A stretch of 64,000 bases of DNA, from the NCBI GenBank assembly GCA_022606425.2, contig JAHDVF020000136.1:992001-1056000 (forward strand), read 5' to 3'. Shown here piece after piece: positions 50,785 through 62,454 of this stretch (position 1 is its first letter; every line of letters starts with the position of its first letter). The notes beneath the pieces are model-generated. The model worked only from the letters and a program-made list of their open reading frames with translations. It searched no databases and was not told the origin of the DNA. Source of the stretch: Lepidostoma basale (taxonomy: Eukaryota > Arthropoda > Insecta > Trichoptera > Lepidostomatidae). The translations under genes were made by a program, and so were the position numbers.

Positions 50785-52740
50785 TAGGGTGTCCCTTATA
50801 TGGGCAAAAATGTTTTTTTTTGGATTATTGAAACGCATACCCCCTAATTGTGTTTAATAGTCTACTAGTTACCAAATACAGAATTTCAACTTCCTACGTT
50901 AATTCTAACCCGTGCCGACTTGCCCTCAAAGTTTTAGAAAATAGGTGATTTAAGTGTCTCTTAAATGTAGTTGTAGATGATCACTTAAAACCATTATGTT
51001 AGATAAATGTTGATGAAAACACATATTTATAAAATGCTTTTCATGTAACTATCAAAAAAGATCCATATTTATTTTTATTAACTTGGATATTTCCTCTTTA
51101 AAGTCTCTTTTTTTACAGTCTGGGTAAATTTTTCTATGTTCTTGCACACAACATAATATGAACTGCTTATGTTCCTATGAAAGTCTGTCATTAGATTAAC
51201 AGCTCTTTTAGCTGTGTTTTTAACTGCTTTTGAGCTAGTAACCTTCTTTTTAGCTTCCAAAAACGCCCCGCTGTCTTTCTATGAAGATACATTTTCTTGG
51301 AGGAAACTACTATCAAGTTTCAGTCGTGAAAATAATTTTTTACTCTTGACAGAAACAAAATCACTCAAAGATTTCCATGAAACAAGATAACAAATACTTG
51401 TAGTACCTATAAATAAAACAAATAAGTTCTAAATTAAATACCAGATTAAACACTACTTACGTACCATATAGAGACCCAGACATCTGTTCCTTCGATGGAA
51501 CATATTTCTTTCCCGAATCACCAAAACTTTATTTTTGTAAGTTTTCTACAATGTTTTCTTTAGTCTGCTCATCAACGTTGTCATCAAAAATTAAAAGGAT
51601 AGCTATTTCTTCTGACAAGTACCACAAATGTTGACTGAACTTGTTTAAAGCCGCTTTGGAAATTGTCAATTTCTTCGTTATCTTTTAAGGTCTTTCAAAA
51701 ACATAAATCTTGATTCTGGGCTTTTATTGCTAAACTACATTCAAGCCAGGGCTTCACATAAACTGCCACAATAAATAAACAAACATCTAGTAAAGCTTGT
51801 TTGTCCTTAGCGCACATTATAAACTAGGACTGCAGCAAAAGTATTTTTAAGGAGTAAATAGCTCTTGCCATCCATCGTGCTTGATGCATTGGGCCAGCAG
51901 GTATCATTTTTATTTTATTTTTATTGCCTCCACCCAGAAAAACAATAGCAAGCTCAATGAGTTCTCTATAATCATCTCGTACAATCGATTTTGCGATTCA
52001 AATGCACTTTTGAGCATCAGTTTTTATATGTGATCGTGGCCAGCAAAGAGTAACAAATCCCTTTCTAGTTTTTGCACATAAGCTCCCTTCAAGCATCCTG
52101 TATAAAATGCTGTCATACCACAGCACATTCAAGAGCATAGGCGTGTGCGATATCGAATAAATTATCTAATTCAAGTTGAAAGTTCCTTTCGCGGCGCCAA
52201 TGCAAGTCCTGAATCTTCTTGCTATTTTTGCAGTTCTCGTCAGACCTGATGAAGATCCACTAACTTCTTAACATAATTAAGAACAGCTCTGGTAGGTATT
52301 CTAGCCTTTTTTCTGAATATGTTGCACTCCAGAATGACAAGATTGGCGCTTTCATTAACAGTCAAATTAACTTCACGCATGTTGAAAAATAGATCTGCGA
52401 GAACTTGACGATTAGATGGTTGTTTACACCTGTTATTTGGTGATTTACTTCACCAACCAAGAAAATACTTTTTTAATTGCTTCTTAGTTCCATTGAAATC
52501 TTCAAAATATAAAACAATCCGTGTTTACTACCCTACAATCGAGACTAAATCATAATAACAACGACAACGCGCCGCTCCTGTGACGCAATTTGTATGGGAC
52601 ATCTTTACGCGCAAGTCGGCACGGGTTACACTGTTCCGAATAAGGAAAAAAAATGGTTTCGGATGTTTTAGGCCCAAATGAATAAAACAATAGCCTATGC
52701 ATTGTAAAATTAAAACTTTGAAAAATAACGGACACCCTAA
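50785..52740 (-). mobile_element. decayed ~1.95-kb DNA transposon
   Basis: Inverted ends TAGGGTGTCCCTTATA / TAGGGTGTCCGTTATT and subterminal TAACCCGTGCCGACTTGC at 50905-50925 and 52605-52626. Minus-strand coding traces (AGPMHQARWMAR-like, KYVPSKEQMSGSLYG) are broken by many stops. Superfamily uncertain; TACAC at both flanks could be part of a diverged target duplication. Confidence 0.65.
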
Positions 52741-52794
52741 TATACACATGTAAATATGATTAAGAAACAAGAAACAACATATCCCAAAAGGATA

Positions 52795-52890
52795 ATAGGT
52801 CGACATCAGTGAGGCATCTTTCCAGAAGTGATAATATATTTTTTATGAGCACTGCCTCACTTACACTAAAAATGTTTATATCCGAGACGA
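52795..52890. repeat. hairpin repeat HP-1
   Basis: TCAGTGAGGCATC... and ACTGCCTCACTTACAC arms, same as 16940-17110. Confidence 0.55.
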
Positions 52891-52914
52891 TTAAACAAAT
52901 AGAAATATATCCAC

Positions 52915-53395
52915 AGAAGCAAAGATGGCAGTACACAATGGAGTTCTAGTGCTAACCCTCATGTATGGAAGTGAAGTTTGGAGCTGGCAAAAGAAGGATG
53001 AAAGCAGGATAAACGCCGTTGAAATGAGATCACTAAGAAGAATGTGCGAGAAAACGGTGTATGATAGAATACCGAGCGATGAAATAAAAAAGAAATGTAA
53101 GGCAGATGACTGCATCATGGATAAAATTAAAAATGGATCCCTGAGATGGTTTGGACATATGAAACGAATGGATGAGAGTAGAATGGTTAAAAAGTTGTAC
53201 GCAAGCAGCGTGAGTGGAAAAAGAAGCCGAGGACGACCGAGGAAGACATGGCATGACCAAATTAATCAATTGCTAAAAGGCTCGAAGTCGGAATAATCGA
53301 GGTGCGTGCATGGTACGATGTATGAATGTAGAGGATCCCGAGAAGTATGCCAGGAGAGAGCACTGTGGCGATCCATCCTCGTTAGTTAGTTAGTT
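52915..53395 (+). mobile_element. RTE-A-related LINE, divergent subfamily
   Basis: Open frame 52925-53296: MAVHNGVLVLTLMYGSEVWS, RRMCEKTVYDRIPSDEIKKK, GRPRKTWHDQINQLLKGSKS. Ends in TTAG tail at 53381-53397. Confidence 0.85.
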
Positions 53396-53409
53396 AGTCA
53401 AAATATAAA

Positions 53410-53770
53410 CTGTTGAATTGTTTATTAATATGAAAGAAAACGTTTGTTTTCTAAAATTTTGATTATATTTTATGGAATTTAGATTGTTTCTTGAACAATG
53501 GTGTAAAACCTTATATTAAATAATAATTACGAATAAAGACGTTAGTTTTATACAACTTTTATTATAATTTATGTGAATAACATGTTTCGCCTGTCTAAGG
53601 CATCAAATGTCTTTTAAGAATTGATAATGCTTTAGGCAAACAAAATAAAAATTCTAGGTTGTTAGATATTTTGCTCCTCTAAGGCAATAATAAATACGAT
53701 CGAAAACGTCTGTTTTGAAATAGTTTTATTATATTTTATGGGAGTGGCAAATTTCGCCTTGCTAAGGCAT
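53410..53770. repeat. HH1 elements, two partial copies
   Basis: Arms at 53430-53475, a second copy at 53480-53660 (ACATGTTTCGCCTGTCTAAG centre) and a third arm to 53770. Confidence 0.6.
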
Positions 53771-53771
53771 T

Positions 53772-54045
53772 AAGGAAACACCGGTGGGAAAAGCAATTAA
53801 TCTGCTGAACGCGGTCTCCTCAGAGATCGACGTCTTTCATATTAGTGAAAGTACGTTCAGAAGGCAAATACTCTTAATTCTGGAGAGTATCCTGTCTTCC
53901 TAATGTTGAACCATCTCTCATGCGTTTCTGGTAGTATACTATACACAATATATTATTTTACCTGTTCTCAATAGATGCCTCAAAAATTAATTTTGTAATG
54001 TCTGTTGATGAAATAAACTGATTTGATTTGATTTTGTTTGCATTC
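53772..54045 (+). mobile_element. jockey-like LINE 3' end
   Basis: Nearly identical to 1084-1340: C-terminal codons, stop, and the GATGAAATAAACTGATTTGA tail. Confidence 0.85.
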
Positions 54046-54049
54046 ATAT

Positions 54050-54545
54050 TAATTATAAAAGTGATATGTAGTTAATGCGTTCAAAGAACGAATTAAGAAT
54101 ACACGTAAAATACAGACATAAGGATCTATAAAAGTTAAAATAATATGATAACCACTCAATAAAACAAATGGAAAAAACCGAACGAATAAATATTAATGGA
54201 TGAATGTCAACAAAAAATGGATTGCTTAATTACTAGGCAAATAAACTTCTGGACATTTCTAGAATATTTAATCCAACATTATTATAAACAAAGTCGTAAT
54301 CATGCAATGATTCACGATGCAAAATAAATTATATAATATTTGTTTTTATTTCCTTACTCGATAATCAAATAGCACACATGAGATTTGTGCACTCGTATAA
54401 TATTATTTTTCAAAATCAATAATTTTCAATTCTGTATTTAAAATCAGAAAATTAGTTTAAATATTTTTATTTTTAAACTTTTTAAACAATTTATCACCAA
54501 CGTTACCCGAAACTGGTCGCGGTAATTTTAACAATAATTCAAATG
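54050..54545. other. no gene recognised
   Basis: AT-rich intergenic DNA. Confidence 0.4.
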
Positions 54546-54549
54546 TAAG

Positions 54550-54692
54550 TGCTATAACTGCCACACAAAAACTCCCGAGTTCGATTCCCGGCGAAGGCAG
54601 AGTGATTGTCACACTGTCTTTGGTCTGGTGTAAAATTCACGTGACAATAAAATGGCGATAGATTGACTACCTATCACATATCATTAGAATAA
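54550..54692 (+). mobile_element. tRNA-derived SINE, partial
   Basis: GAGTTCGATTCCCGGCGAAG (box B) and the TGACAATAAAATGGCGATAG body block. Confidence 0.75.
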
Positions 54693-55495
54693 ATTTGCCC
54701 TGGTGTCTAGTATGTATGAGGTATGCAAGCGATACGATTTGATAATGAATGTGAATATGTCCAAGGTAATGATTTTCGAAAAAGAAGGAACCATGACAGT
54801 CTGCAACATTAGTGTAAACGGTGAAAATCTGGAACAAGTGGATGAATTTGTTTATTTAGGAAGTATGTTTACAAAGAATGGGAGGGTGGAGAAGGATATT
54901 GAAAGAAGGGTTGGAGCAGGCAGCAGAGTAAATGGTGCACTTAAAGTTGTCATCGCAAACAAAAGCCTATCCAAAAAAGCTAAGATGGCAGTGCATAATG
55001 GTGTTCTTATACCGACCCTTATGTATGGAAACGAAGCATGGAACTGGCAAAAGAAGGATGAAAGTAGAATAAATGGAGTAGAAATGAGATCTCTTAGACG
55101 AATGTGTGGATACTCTGTGTATGATAGAGTGTCGAATGAAAATAAAATAATTGAATGCAGTGCGAATGATGGCGTTATGAACAAAATAATGAAAGGATCA
55201 TTAAGATGGTTTGGAAATATGGAAAGAATGAATGAAGAAAGAATAGTAAAAAAATTCTATGTTAACGATGTAAATCGAACCAGAAATAGAGGAAGACCGA
55301 GGAAAACGTGGCACGATCAAATAAATCAAATAATGTCGGCCATGTGAGGAGTCAGAGAAATCGACGCGCGTGCAAGACACGATGTATGAATGTTGAGGAA
55401 TCGAGCGAAATATGTCAGGAAAGAAAAGTGTGGCAGTCTATTATTTCTGCCTACCCCTTTGGGGAGACGGCGTCATGGTTATTTGGTTAGTTTTA
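54693..55495 (+). mobile_element. RTE-A LINE, open 214-aa frame
   Basis: Frame 54703-55347 intact from YEVCKRYDLIMNVN to KTWHDQINQ, then a small deletion shifts frame. Ends GGGGAGACGGCGTCATGGTT; the stop is lost (TCA). Confidence 0.9.
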
Positions 55496-55502
55496 TTTTA
55501 TC

Positions 55503-56095
55503 AAAACTAACTAACTAACTAACTTACCATCACGCCGTCTCCCCGGAGGGGTAGGCAGAAAGAATGGAACGCCACACTGTTCTGTCCTGACATACGTCTC
55601 TCGCTTCCTCTACATTCATACATCTTGTCATGCACGCACGTCGATTTTTCCGACTCTTCACGTGACCGACATTCAATATTTGATTGATTTGATCGTGCCA
55701 CGTTTTTCTCGGCCTTCCTCTATTTCTAGCTCCGTTCACGCCGTTTACATATACCTTCTTTACCATTCTGTCATCACTCATTCTTTCCATGTGTCCAAAC
55801 CATCTTAATGACTCTTTCCTTATTTTGTTCATAACACTTTCATTCGCACCACATTCACTTCTTATACTTGCATTTGTCACTCTTATCATATACAGATTTG
55901 CCACACATTCGTCTTAGAGATCTCATTTCTACTGCATTTATTCTACTTTCATCCTTCTTTTGCCAGTTCCATGCTTCACTTCCATACATAAGGGTCGGCA
56001 CAAGAACACCATTGTGCACTGCCATCTTAGCTTTTTTGGATAGGCTTTTGTTTGCGATGACAACTTTAAGTGCACCATTTATTCTGCACTTCATT
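55503..56095 (-). mobile_element. RTE-A LINE, young copy
   Basis: TTAG tail at 55506-55525. Frames 55904-55530 and 56094-55855 overlap across one inserted base near 55885. Nearly identical to 3868-4562. Confidence 0.9.
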
Positions 56096-56099
56096 CATT

Positions 56100-56630
56100 T
56101 ATTCATTTTATCAATGTTAAATAATTCTAAATTTAAACCTAAAACATTCCTATTGAGCTTTCGCACTGTTTGAATAAAGAACGTCTTTATTGTTCTCGAA
56201 TTTTCAAAGCTTGCCAGAGTTCAGTTTACATGTAGGTACATACTTCTGTCATCGACCTTTCTTGAAGCCGTCTCGGATTCTGTGTTGACACAAAGGTAAT
56301 AGATATTGCGCCATTATTCAAATTATACATGGTGTCACCGGACAAATAGGAGGAGACACTATACCCGTATTGTTGTGTGCATCTCCGCTTATTTACTATG
56401 TATTTGCTATATATTTATATATATATTTTGTATGTCAAGTTAGCCATTGAATATAATTTAACCAGTGCTTATTTGTCTTACATAAATATTGACAAGTAAA
56501 TATTCTCCAAATGTATTTCGGCCGAATCATATATGACTATTGTTGACTTTTACTTTTCGAGACCACGAACCGCATACTGTTAAATATTGGACGTCTTTTT
56601 CTTCTCATTTACAAGTTACCATAAAAACTA
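56100..56630. other. no gene recognised
   Basis: AT-rich DNA; no feature supported. Confidence 0.4.
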
Positions 56631-56639
56631 TAAGTTTTT

Positions 56640-56690
56640 ATACTGCCATGTACAAGCGAAACCGGTTGGCGTTAAGTATTATATATAATT
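56640..56690 (+). repeat. weak hammerhead-like motif (CAAGC-GAAACCGGUU)
   Basis: CAAGCGAAACCGGTTGGCGT resembles the 3' half of a hammerhead with palindromic AACCGGUU. Similar at 58228-58255, and GCUUG/CAAGC-GAAAC at 27912. The CUGANGA half is missing. Confidence 0.35.
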
Positions 56691-56774
56691 ACAATTCTGT
56701 GAAAAATATACAAAGTGCTGTTATAATAAATTGTAATTTATTCATAAAATGTTTAAATTTAAAATAAATGCCTA

Positions 56775-57290
56775 AGAAATGAGGTCACTAAGAAGAATGT
56801 GCAAAAAAATAATGTAAGAAAGAATATCTAAATAATTTAATATGGAGTTATTATATAGATTTATAATAGATCTGTTTAATCTATACATGGACAAGTTTAT
56901 GAAAGTGCATAAATTAAGAAGTTCATTAAGAATAATGTGCAGAAAAACAATGTATGATAGAATATCTAATGATGGTAAGAAAGAAACGTAGGGCGAATAA
57001 ATGCGTGATAAATAAAATCTAGAAAGAGTCACTAAGATGGTTTGGACATATGAAACGAATGGATGAGGGAAGAATGGTTCAAAAGATATATGCAAATAGT
57101 ATGAATTGGAAAAGAAGGAGGAAGGTCAAGGAAGGCATGGCATCATTAAATTAATCAAATTCAAATTAAAGTAGGAACAATCGACGAGCGTGCATGTCGA
57201 GGCGCGAGAATCATGCCAGGATAGAACAATGTGGCGATCCATCCTCTCTGCCTACCCCTCCGGAGAAACGGCGCGATGGTTAGTTAGTTA
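56775..57290 (+). mobile_element. decayed RTE-A-related copy
   Basis: RRMCRKTMYDRIS-like and LRWFGHMKRM-like pieces, ending GGAGAAACGGCGCGATGG with TTAG tail. Confidence 0.7.
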
Positions 57291-57324
57291 GTTAAAAATA
57301 GAGTTTTACATCATTGATCAAGAA

Positions 57325-57540
57325 ACAATAAATATATAAAACGATGTTTTTTAAAAACTACTTTTTTGTCTTTATTTTGCCAGTCTCGCTGACATCAACA
57401 GATCAGTCTGTCGAAATAACTAAGAAGCTGAAACCAATAGCTATTGAAGTGAAGACAAAGGTGGAAGTATTTCTTAAGAAACGTGAACTTGAACTTCCAA
57501 CGAGAGATTTTATTAGAATTATTAGATTATCCAAAAAATA
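57325..57540 (+). repeat. HH2 element, decayed
   Basis: AACGATGTTTTTTAAAAACT arm and TCTGTCGAAATAAC, AGAGATTTTATTAGAATTAT blocks. Confidence 0.5.
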
Positions 57541-57579
57541 CTAGTTTTAGACATCACAAATCTTTCTTTAAACAAATAA

Positions 57580-57800
57580 GCTTAAGGCGTTAAAACTGTG
57601 GAATTCCATAATGAATTTTCTTTATATAATTTATACACGGTTTTTCCACTTTTGAGTTTTTTATCGATCTGTCAGAAGGTTTAACACCTTCGTCCTCGGG
57701 AGATCGAGAAAAATAAACTCCAAAGTGGTTTTAATTCATATTTTTTTTAAATTCATAATAATAAACACGATCGTTTAATGGTTTTACTTGGATTTAATTT
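57580..57800. repeat. HH4 element
   Basis: GAGAAAAATAAACTCCAAAG and CCACTTTTGAGTTTTTTATC arms around AAGGTTTAACACCTTCG. Confidence 0.55.
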
Positions 57801-57864
57801 ATGTAATAAATTATATAAATAGTAGTGAATTTTTTTTTTCGTCTGATAGTTTGATAGTGTAAAT

Positions 57865-58197
57865 TAAATCCACACTGTCTTTGGTCTGGTAATTCACGTG
57901 ACAATAAAATGCCAGATTGGGCTACCTATCACATGTCATGAGAATCAATATAATAGCTAAAAGAACTACGATGGTTTGGACATATGGAACGAATGGATGA
58001 GGAAGGAATGGTTAAAAAGATCTATGGAAGTGGTGTGAATCGAAAAGAGAACCTTGAACCAAATACTGAAAATTGGATGTTACGGTGTGTGGATCTAGAA
58101 GAAGCTCGAGAGTTATGTTAGGATAGAACAGTGTGGCGGTCCATCCTCTCTGCCATTCACCTCCGCGGAAACGGGGTGATGGTTAGTTAGTTAGTTA
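57865..58197 (+). mobile_element. SINE fragment followed by an RTE-A remnant
   Basis: 57865-57960 is the SINE body (ACACTGTCTTTGGTCTGGTA, TGACAATAAAATGCC). 57965-58197 is RTE-A ending in TTAG units. Confidence 0.65.
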
Positions 58198-58256
58198 GTT
58201 AAATAAAAAAACTGTAAGTTTTTACACTGCCCTGTTCAAGCGAAACCGGTTGGTGT

Positions 58257-58495
58257 TGAGTATACAATCTAACTCGGTTATTACGATCACGGAAATAGCG
58301 AGAACTCGGATGCAACGAGGAAACATTCGTTGACATTTTAGTTTGTGATTTTCCCCATTCAATTTTATAACGAGTTAATTAGTATGTGTGTAAATAAAGT
58401 CTAAATTTGCATTTTTGTTTGAATTTCAATTTTTTGATCTATATGACCGCTCTAGATACGTCATGTCTTCATGTAATGGGTATTTTTATAATACC
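58257..58495. mobile_element. Tc1/pogo-like MITE, partial
   Basis: CTAACTCGGTTATTACGATC and ATAGCGAGAACTCGGATG match 10159-10354. Confidence 0.55.
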
Positions 58496-58499
58496 TGCC

Positions 58500-59222
58500 T
58501 GTAATTGAACTACAGTACGCCGATGACTCTGTTGTCTGTTCCAATACTGAAGAGGGTCTTCAGGTATTGATGCGTATGTGGAGGCATACGAGATGATGGG
58601 ACTAAAGGTCAATATTGGAAAGATCAAAGTCTTATATCAAAAATAACCCAAATCATCAATCATTGCCCCATCACTGATAGATGTGCAGAACAACCCACTC
58701 GAGGCTGTCTCACACCACAAATACCCGGGTAGCCATGTATCACAAAAGGCACACATTTGAGTGATTCATAGTTCAAGTGATCCAAAACCGCATAAAGTCG
58801 GCCTGCGCTGCCTTCGGGCGCATGCAAAAGTGAATATTGGACAACCATGACCTCAGGAAGGACACCAAGATGGTTGTCTACAAGTCTGTTGTCCTGCCAA
58901 CACTCCTATATGCCTCGGAAACGTGGACCCCATAGAGAAGGCACATAAAAGCCCTAGAGCGATACCACCAACGCTGTCTACGAAGGCTCCTAAATGTGAA
59001 ATGGCAAGACAAACGGATAAATGATAGCATACTTACTGAGGTCAATATGACTAGTATTGAGGCTATCGACATTCAGACACAACTGCGCTGGACTGGTCAC
59101 GTCATCAGAATGCCTGAGACAAGACTCCCAAGGAAAATTATGTACTCTCAGCTGACCAAAGGGAAACGTTCACACGGTAGTCAGAGGAAACGCTTCAAGG
59201 ACTCCCTAAAAGGACTTACGAG
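58500..59222 (+). mobile_element. decayed LINE, RT palm to C-terminus
   Basis: YADDSVVCSNTEEGLQ-like, KVYKSVVLPTLLYASETW-like and LRWTGHVIRMPETRLPRKIM segments in different frames. It ends exactly where FB-1 sequence begins. Confidence 0.7.
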
Positions 59223-59830
59223 GCGCTTACAGGACTTATGACCTGTCATTGGTTGGGTTGAGCGATCGCTTTATGTTTAACAACATTCCCCATTCCTCCT
59301 TTTTACTTATGACCACAACGTCTGACAAATTTTTGGAACTTGTATATATGGTAGGATTCCACGACTATCTTTACATATTTAAGTTGTCTCTACACTAGCG
59401 TCATCTATTAAGATTGGAAAGCATTAAGCAGAAAACCTTTAATAATGTACTGTGAAAGTCTCTGCAAATCGTACAGTACTAGACTACGCTTGGAGATGTC
59501 TCTCCAATTTTACGCCTACTTGGACCAGTTATTTTATACATTTGGAATGTATACAAATTCTTGTAGACAAATACTGGATTTCACCCATTTCGGATAAATT
59601 ATTTTTATTTTATAAGGATTAATTGTATCTCAATAGAGACGAAGTTGTAAATTGTTTTCTGGGAATTGAATTTAATTAATAGGGAATGTTGTTAAACATA
59701 AAGCGATCGCTCAACCCAACCAATGACAGGTCATAAGTCCTGTAAGCGCCTCGGCCACCACATTCTGTTCCCAGAAAACAATTTACATCTTCGTTTCTAT
59801 TGAGATACAATTAATCCTTATAAAATAGTA
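59222..59830. mobile_element. FB-1 foldback element, long copy
   Basis: Left arm 59222-59310, central AT-rich DNA, second arm start at 59565-59650 and right arm 59690-59822. AAGCGATCGCT present in both arms. Confidence 0.7.
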
Positions 59831-60205
59831 TAAAACTTTAAAATATGTAGTAATATCCTTAAATAATCACCAGCAAGGATCATAATATTTTGAAACTGAG
59901 AATAGAAAAAAAATGCGACGAGGATGGTGCCCTTTCAACTGCAAACAGTCGGATTAGTTAGTTTGTGGGAACCATGGCATAACATTAAATAAATTTGAAT
60001 TAAGTAAACACGTGTAAATGATTACAAAGTGTTAAAGCAGCAATAATCATATAATCGTTTAATAATTTCGCATAATAAATGAATTATTTGTGATGAGACG
60101 TCTGGTTCATCGTCACCTTATCTCAAGACTCGAGGGTCACGGCGAGAAGGTTAACGCGAACAATATTATTGGTACACTGGCAAGTGTGACGAATCAATCA
60201 CGATT
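59831..60205. other. no gene recognised
   Basis: No feature supported. Confidence 0.35.
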
Positions 60206-60229
60206 ATCGACTAACTAACTAACTAACCA

Positions 60230-61471
60230 TCACGCCGTCTCCCCGAAGGGGTAGGCAGAAAGAATGGACTGCCACACCTTTCTTTCCTGACATATTTCTC
60301 TCGCTTCCTCAACATTCATACATCGTGTCATGCACGCGCGTCGATTTCTCTGACTCCTCACATGGCCGACATTCAATATTTGATTTATTTGATCGTGCCA
60401 CGTTTTCCTTGGTCTTCCTCTATTTCTGGTACCATTTACATCATTAACATATAATTTTTTTACCATTCTTTCTTCATTCATTCTTTCCATATGTCCAAAC
60501 CATCTTAATGATCCTTTCATTATTTTGTTCATGACACCATCATTCGCACCGCATTCACTTCTTATATTTTCATTCGACACTCTATCATACACAGAATATC
60601 CACACATTCGTCTAAGAGATCTCATTTCTACTGCATTTATTCTACTTTCATCCTTCCTTTGCCAGTTCCATGCTTCGCTTCCATACATGAGGGTCGGTAG
60701 AAGAACACCATTGTGCACTGCCATTCTAGCTTTTTTGGATAGGTTTTTGTTTGCGATGACAACTTTAAGTGCACCATTCACTTTGTTGCCTGCCCCAACC
60801 CTTCTTTCAATATCCCTCTCCACTCTCCCATCTCTTGTAAACATACTACCTAAATACACAAACTCAACTACTTGCTCCAAGTTTTCACCATTCACGCTAA
60901 TGTTGCAGACTGTCGTGGTTTCTTCCTTTTCAAAAATCATTACCTTGGACTTATTAACATTCATCATCAGATCATTTCGCATGCATACCTCATACATACA
61001 ATTCACCAGGACTTGTAGTTCATGCTCGTTGTCTGCAAGTAGGACAGCGTCATCCGCATACAAGAGACAGCTTACTGACACTCCGCTCATTTTGGCACCT
61101 ACATCCAACCCTTTCAGCTCTCTCATACAATTGTCCATATACAGATTAAATAACCACGGGGACATTACGCAACCTTGTTTGACACCTTTATTGATATCAA
61201 ACCAGGCTGTAAGATCTCCATTTACTCTGACACTAGCAGTGCTTTCCGTGTATAGCGACTTAATGGCCGTGATCAGTTTTGTACTTATTCCATATTCAGA
61301 CAATATTTTCCACAACTTTTCTCTATTAACGTAATCATATGCTTTTTGTAAGTCGACAAATGCACAGAAAAGTTTGCGATTTTTGGCCAGAAACTTCTCT
61401 GTCAATGTACGAAGTCCAAAATTTGATCCATACATCCTCTGCCATTCATAAAGGCACCTTGCACATCCCAA
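60230..61471 (-). pseudogene. RTE-A ORF2, second part (RT palm, thumb, C-terminus)
   Basis: Continues after the one-base deletion: LRTLTEKFLAKNRKLFCAFV (DLQKAYD catalytic Asp region), GVKQGCVMSPWLFNLYMD, SCLLYADDAVLLAD (YADD at 61049-61060), then the C-terminal region with YLGSMFTRDGRVERDIERRV, GRPRKTWHDQINQIL and QSILSAYPFGETA-stop. All palm motifs are intact. Except for the shift near 61418, the protein would be complete from the linker on. Confidence 0.9.
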
Positions 61472-62424
61472 ACTTTGTCACTCGTCAATTTTCTTACTCT
61501 TTCTATTAAAATTCTGCCATAGACTTTACCAACGACACTCAAAAGACTAATAGCTCTGTGGTTTCCACATTCCATACGCGATCCTTTTCCTTTGTACAGG
61601 GGCATAATTACTGCTCTCCTCCAGTCTAGCGGCGTATATCCCTCCTCCAAGCACTGGTTAAATAACTTACATAACCATGTAGAAACCACTTCGCCACCGC
61701 TTTTAATAAAGTCTATGGCAATACAATCAAACCCAACAGCTTTTCCACTTTTCATTGCACTCACGGATCTTTTCATCTCATTCGTACTTATTTTTTCAAT
61801 ATTATCATTCATAGGTCCCGCACTCGCACTAGCTGTCATATTTTCGATCACGCTTGTATCACCACCATACATCTCCTTAAAATATTCCATCCATCTTTCT
61901 TGTATGATCTTACTCTCCGTTAACATTCTTCCCTCGTTGTCTAAAATTGCTTTCACACATCCACTATCAGGAGGATTTCGGGCTTTTTTAACTTCTTTCC
62001 AAAACATTTTTAAATTTGCTTGGAAGTTGTTTGTCATTTTGAGCCCTTCTTCCTCCTTCAGCTTTTCTTTCCGCGCTTTCACTACCGACTTCACTCTCTT
62101 CTTGCATACCTTATACAAATCTTTTGCTCTTTCATACTTAACTCTGTCATTCTTATTTATCGACAACATATTCAACCAAGCATCTTTCTTCTCTTTAACA
62201 GCAATCTTTACGTCATCATTCCACCATGCATCCCCTTTCTTTCTTCCTTGTACACACACACCACACGATTCTTTCGCTGATTCACACAAACTCTCCTTCA
62301 AGTATTTCCAGGTCTCGTCAATACTCAACTCACTTACATCCCGCTCACTCAATCTATCTTTCACTTTTCTTACGAAATTATTTCTAACGTCATTGTTTTG
62401 CAGTTTTTCAACTTTGACTCTAGT
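61402..62424 (-). pseudogene. RTE-A ORF2, first part (linker and RT fingers)
   Basis: Open upstream of the first listed codon (APTRVKVEKLQNNDVRNNFV) and then 320 aa: ESCGVCVQGRKKGDAWWNDD, KSGKAVGFDCIAIDFIKSGG, HRAISLLSVVGKVYGRILIE, VQGAFMNGRGCMDQ. The RT motifs 0-2 are all recognisable. It runs out of frame after DQ near 61418 because one base is missing. There is no true ATG at the beginning, consistent with truncation. Confidence 0.88.
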
Positions 62425-62454
62425 CGGTGCGACTATACTGTGATAATGATATCT

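Larger units (their letters stand above)
60211..62454 (-). mobile_element. RTE-A LINE, longest copy
   Basis: Runs on the minus strand from about 62454 to the (TTAG)4 tail at 60211-60228. It carries the linker, complete RT and C-terminal region; the N-terminal endonuclease is missing by 5' truncation. The stop codon is followed by only TGG before the tail, so there is practically no 3' UTR. This copy defines the family here. Confidence 0.92.

Noticed and set aside
56640..56690. functional hammerhead at CAAGC-GAAACCGGUU
   Set aside because: No CUGANGA box in pairing distance; kept only as a weak motif.
60525..61334. 269-aa plus-strand frame opposite RTE-A
   Set aside because: It is the antisense shadow of the conserved RTE-A ORF; the same shadow appears opposite other RTE-A copies.
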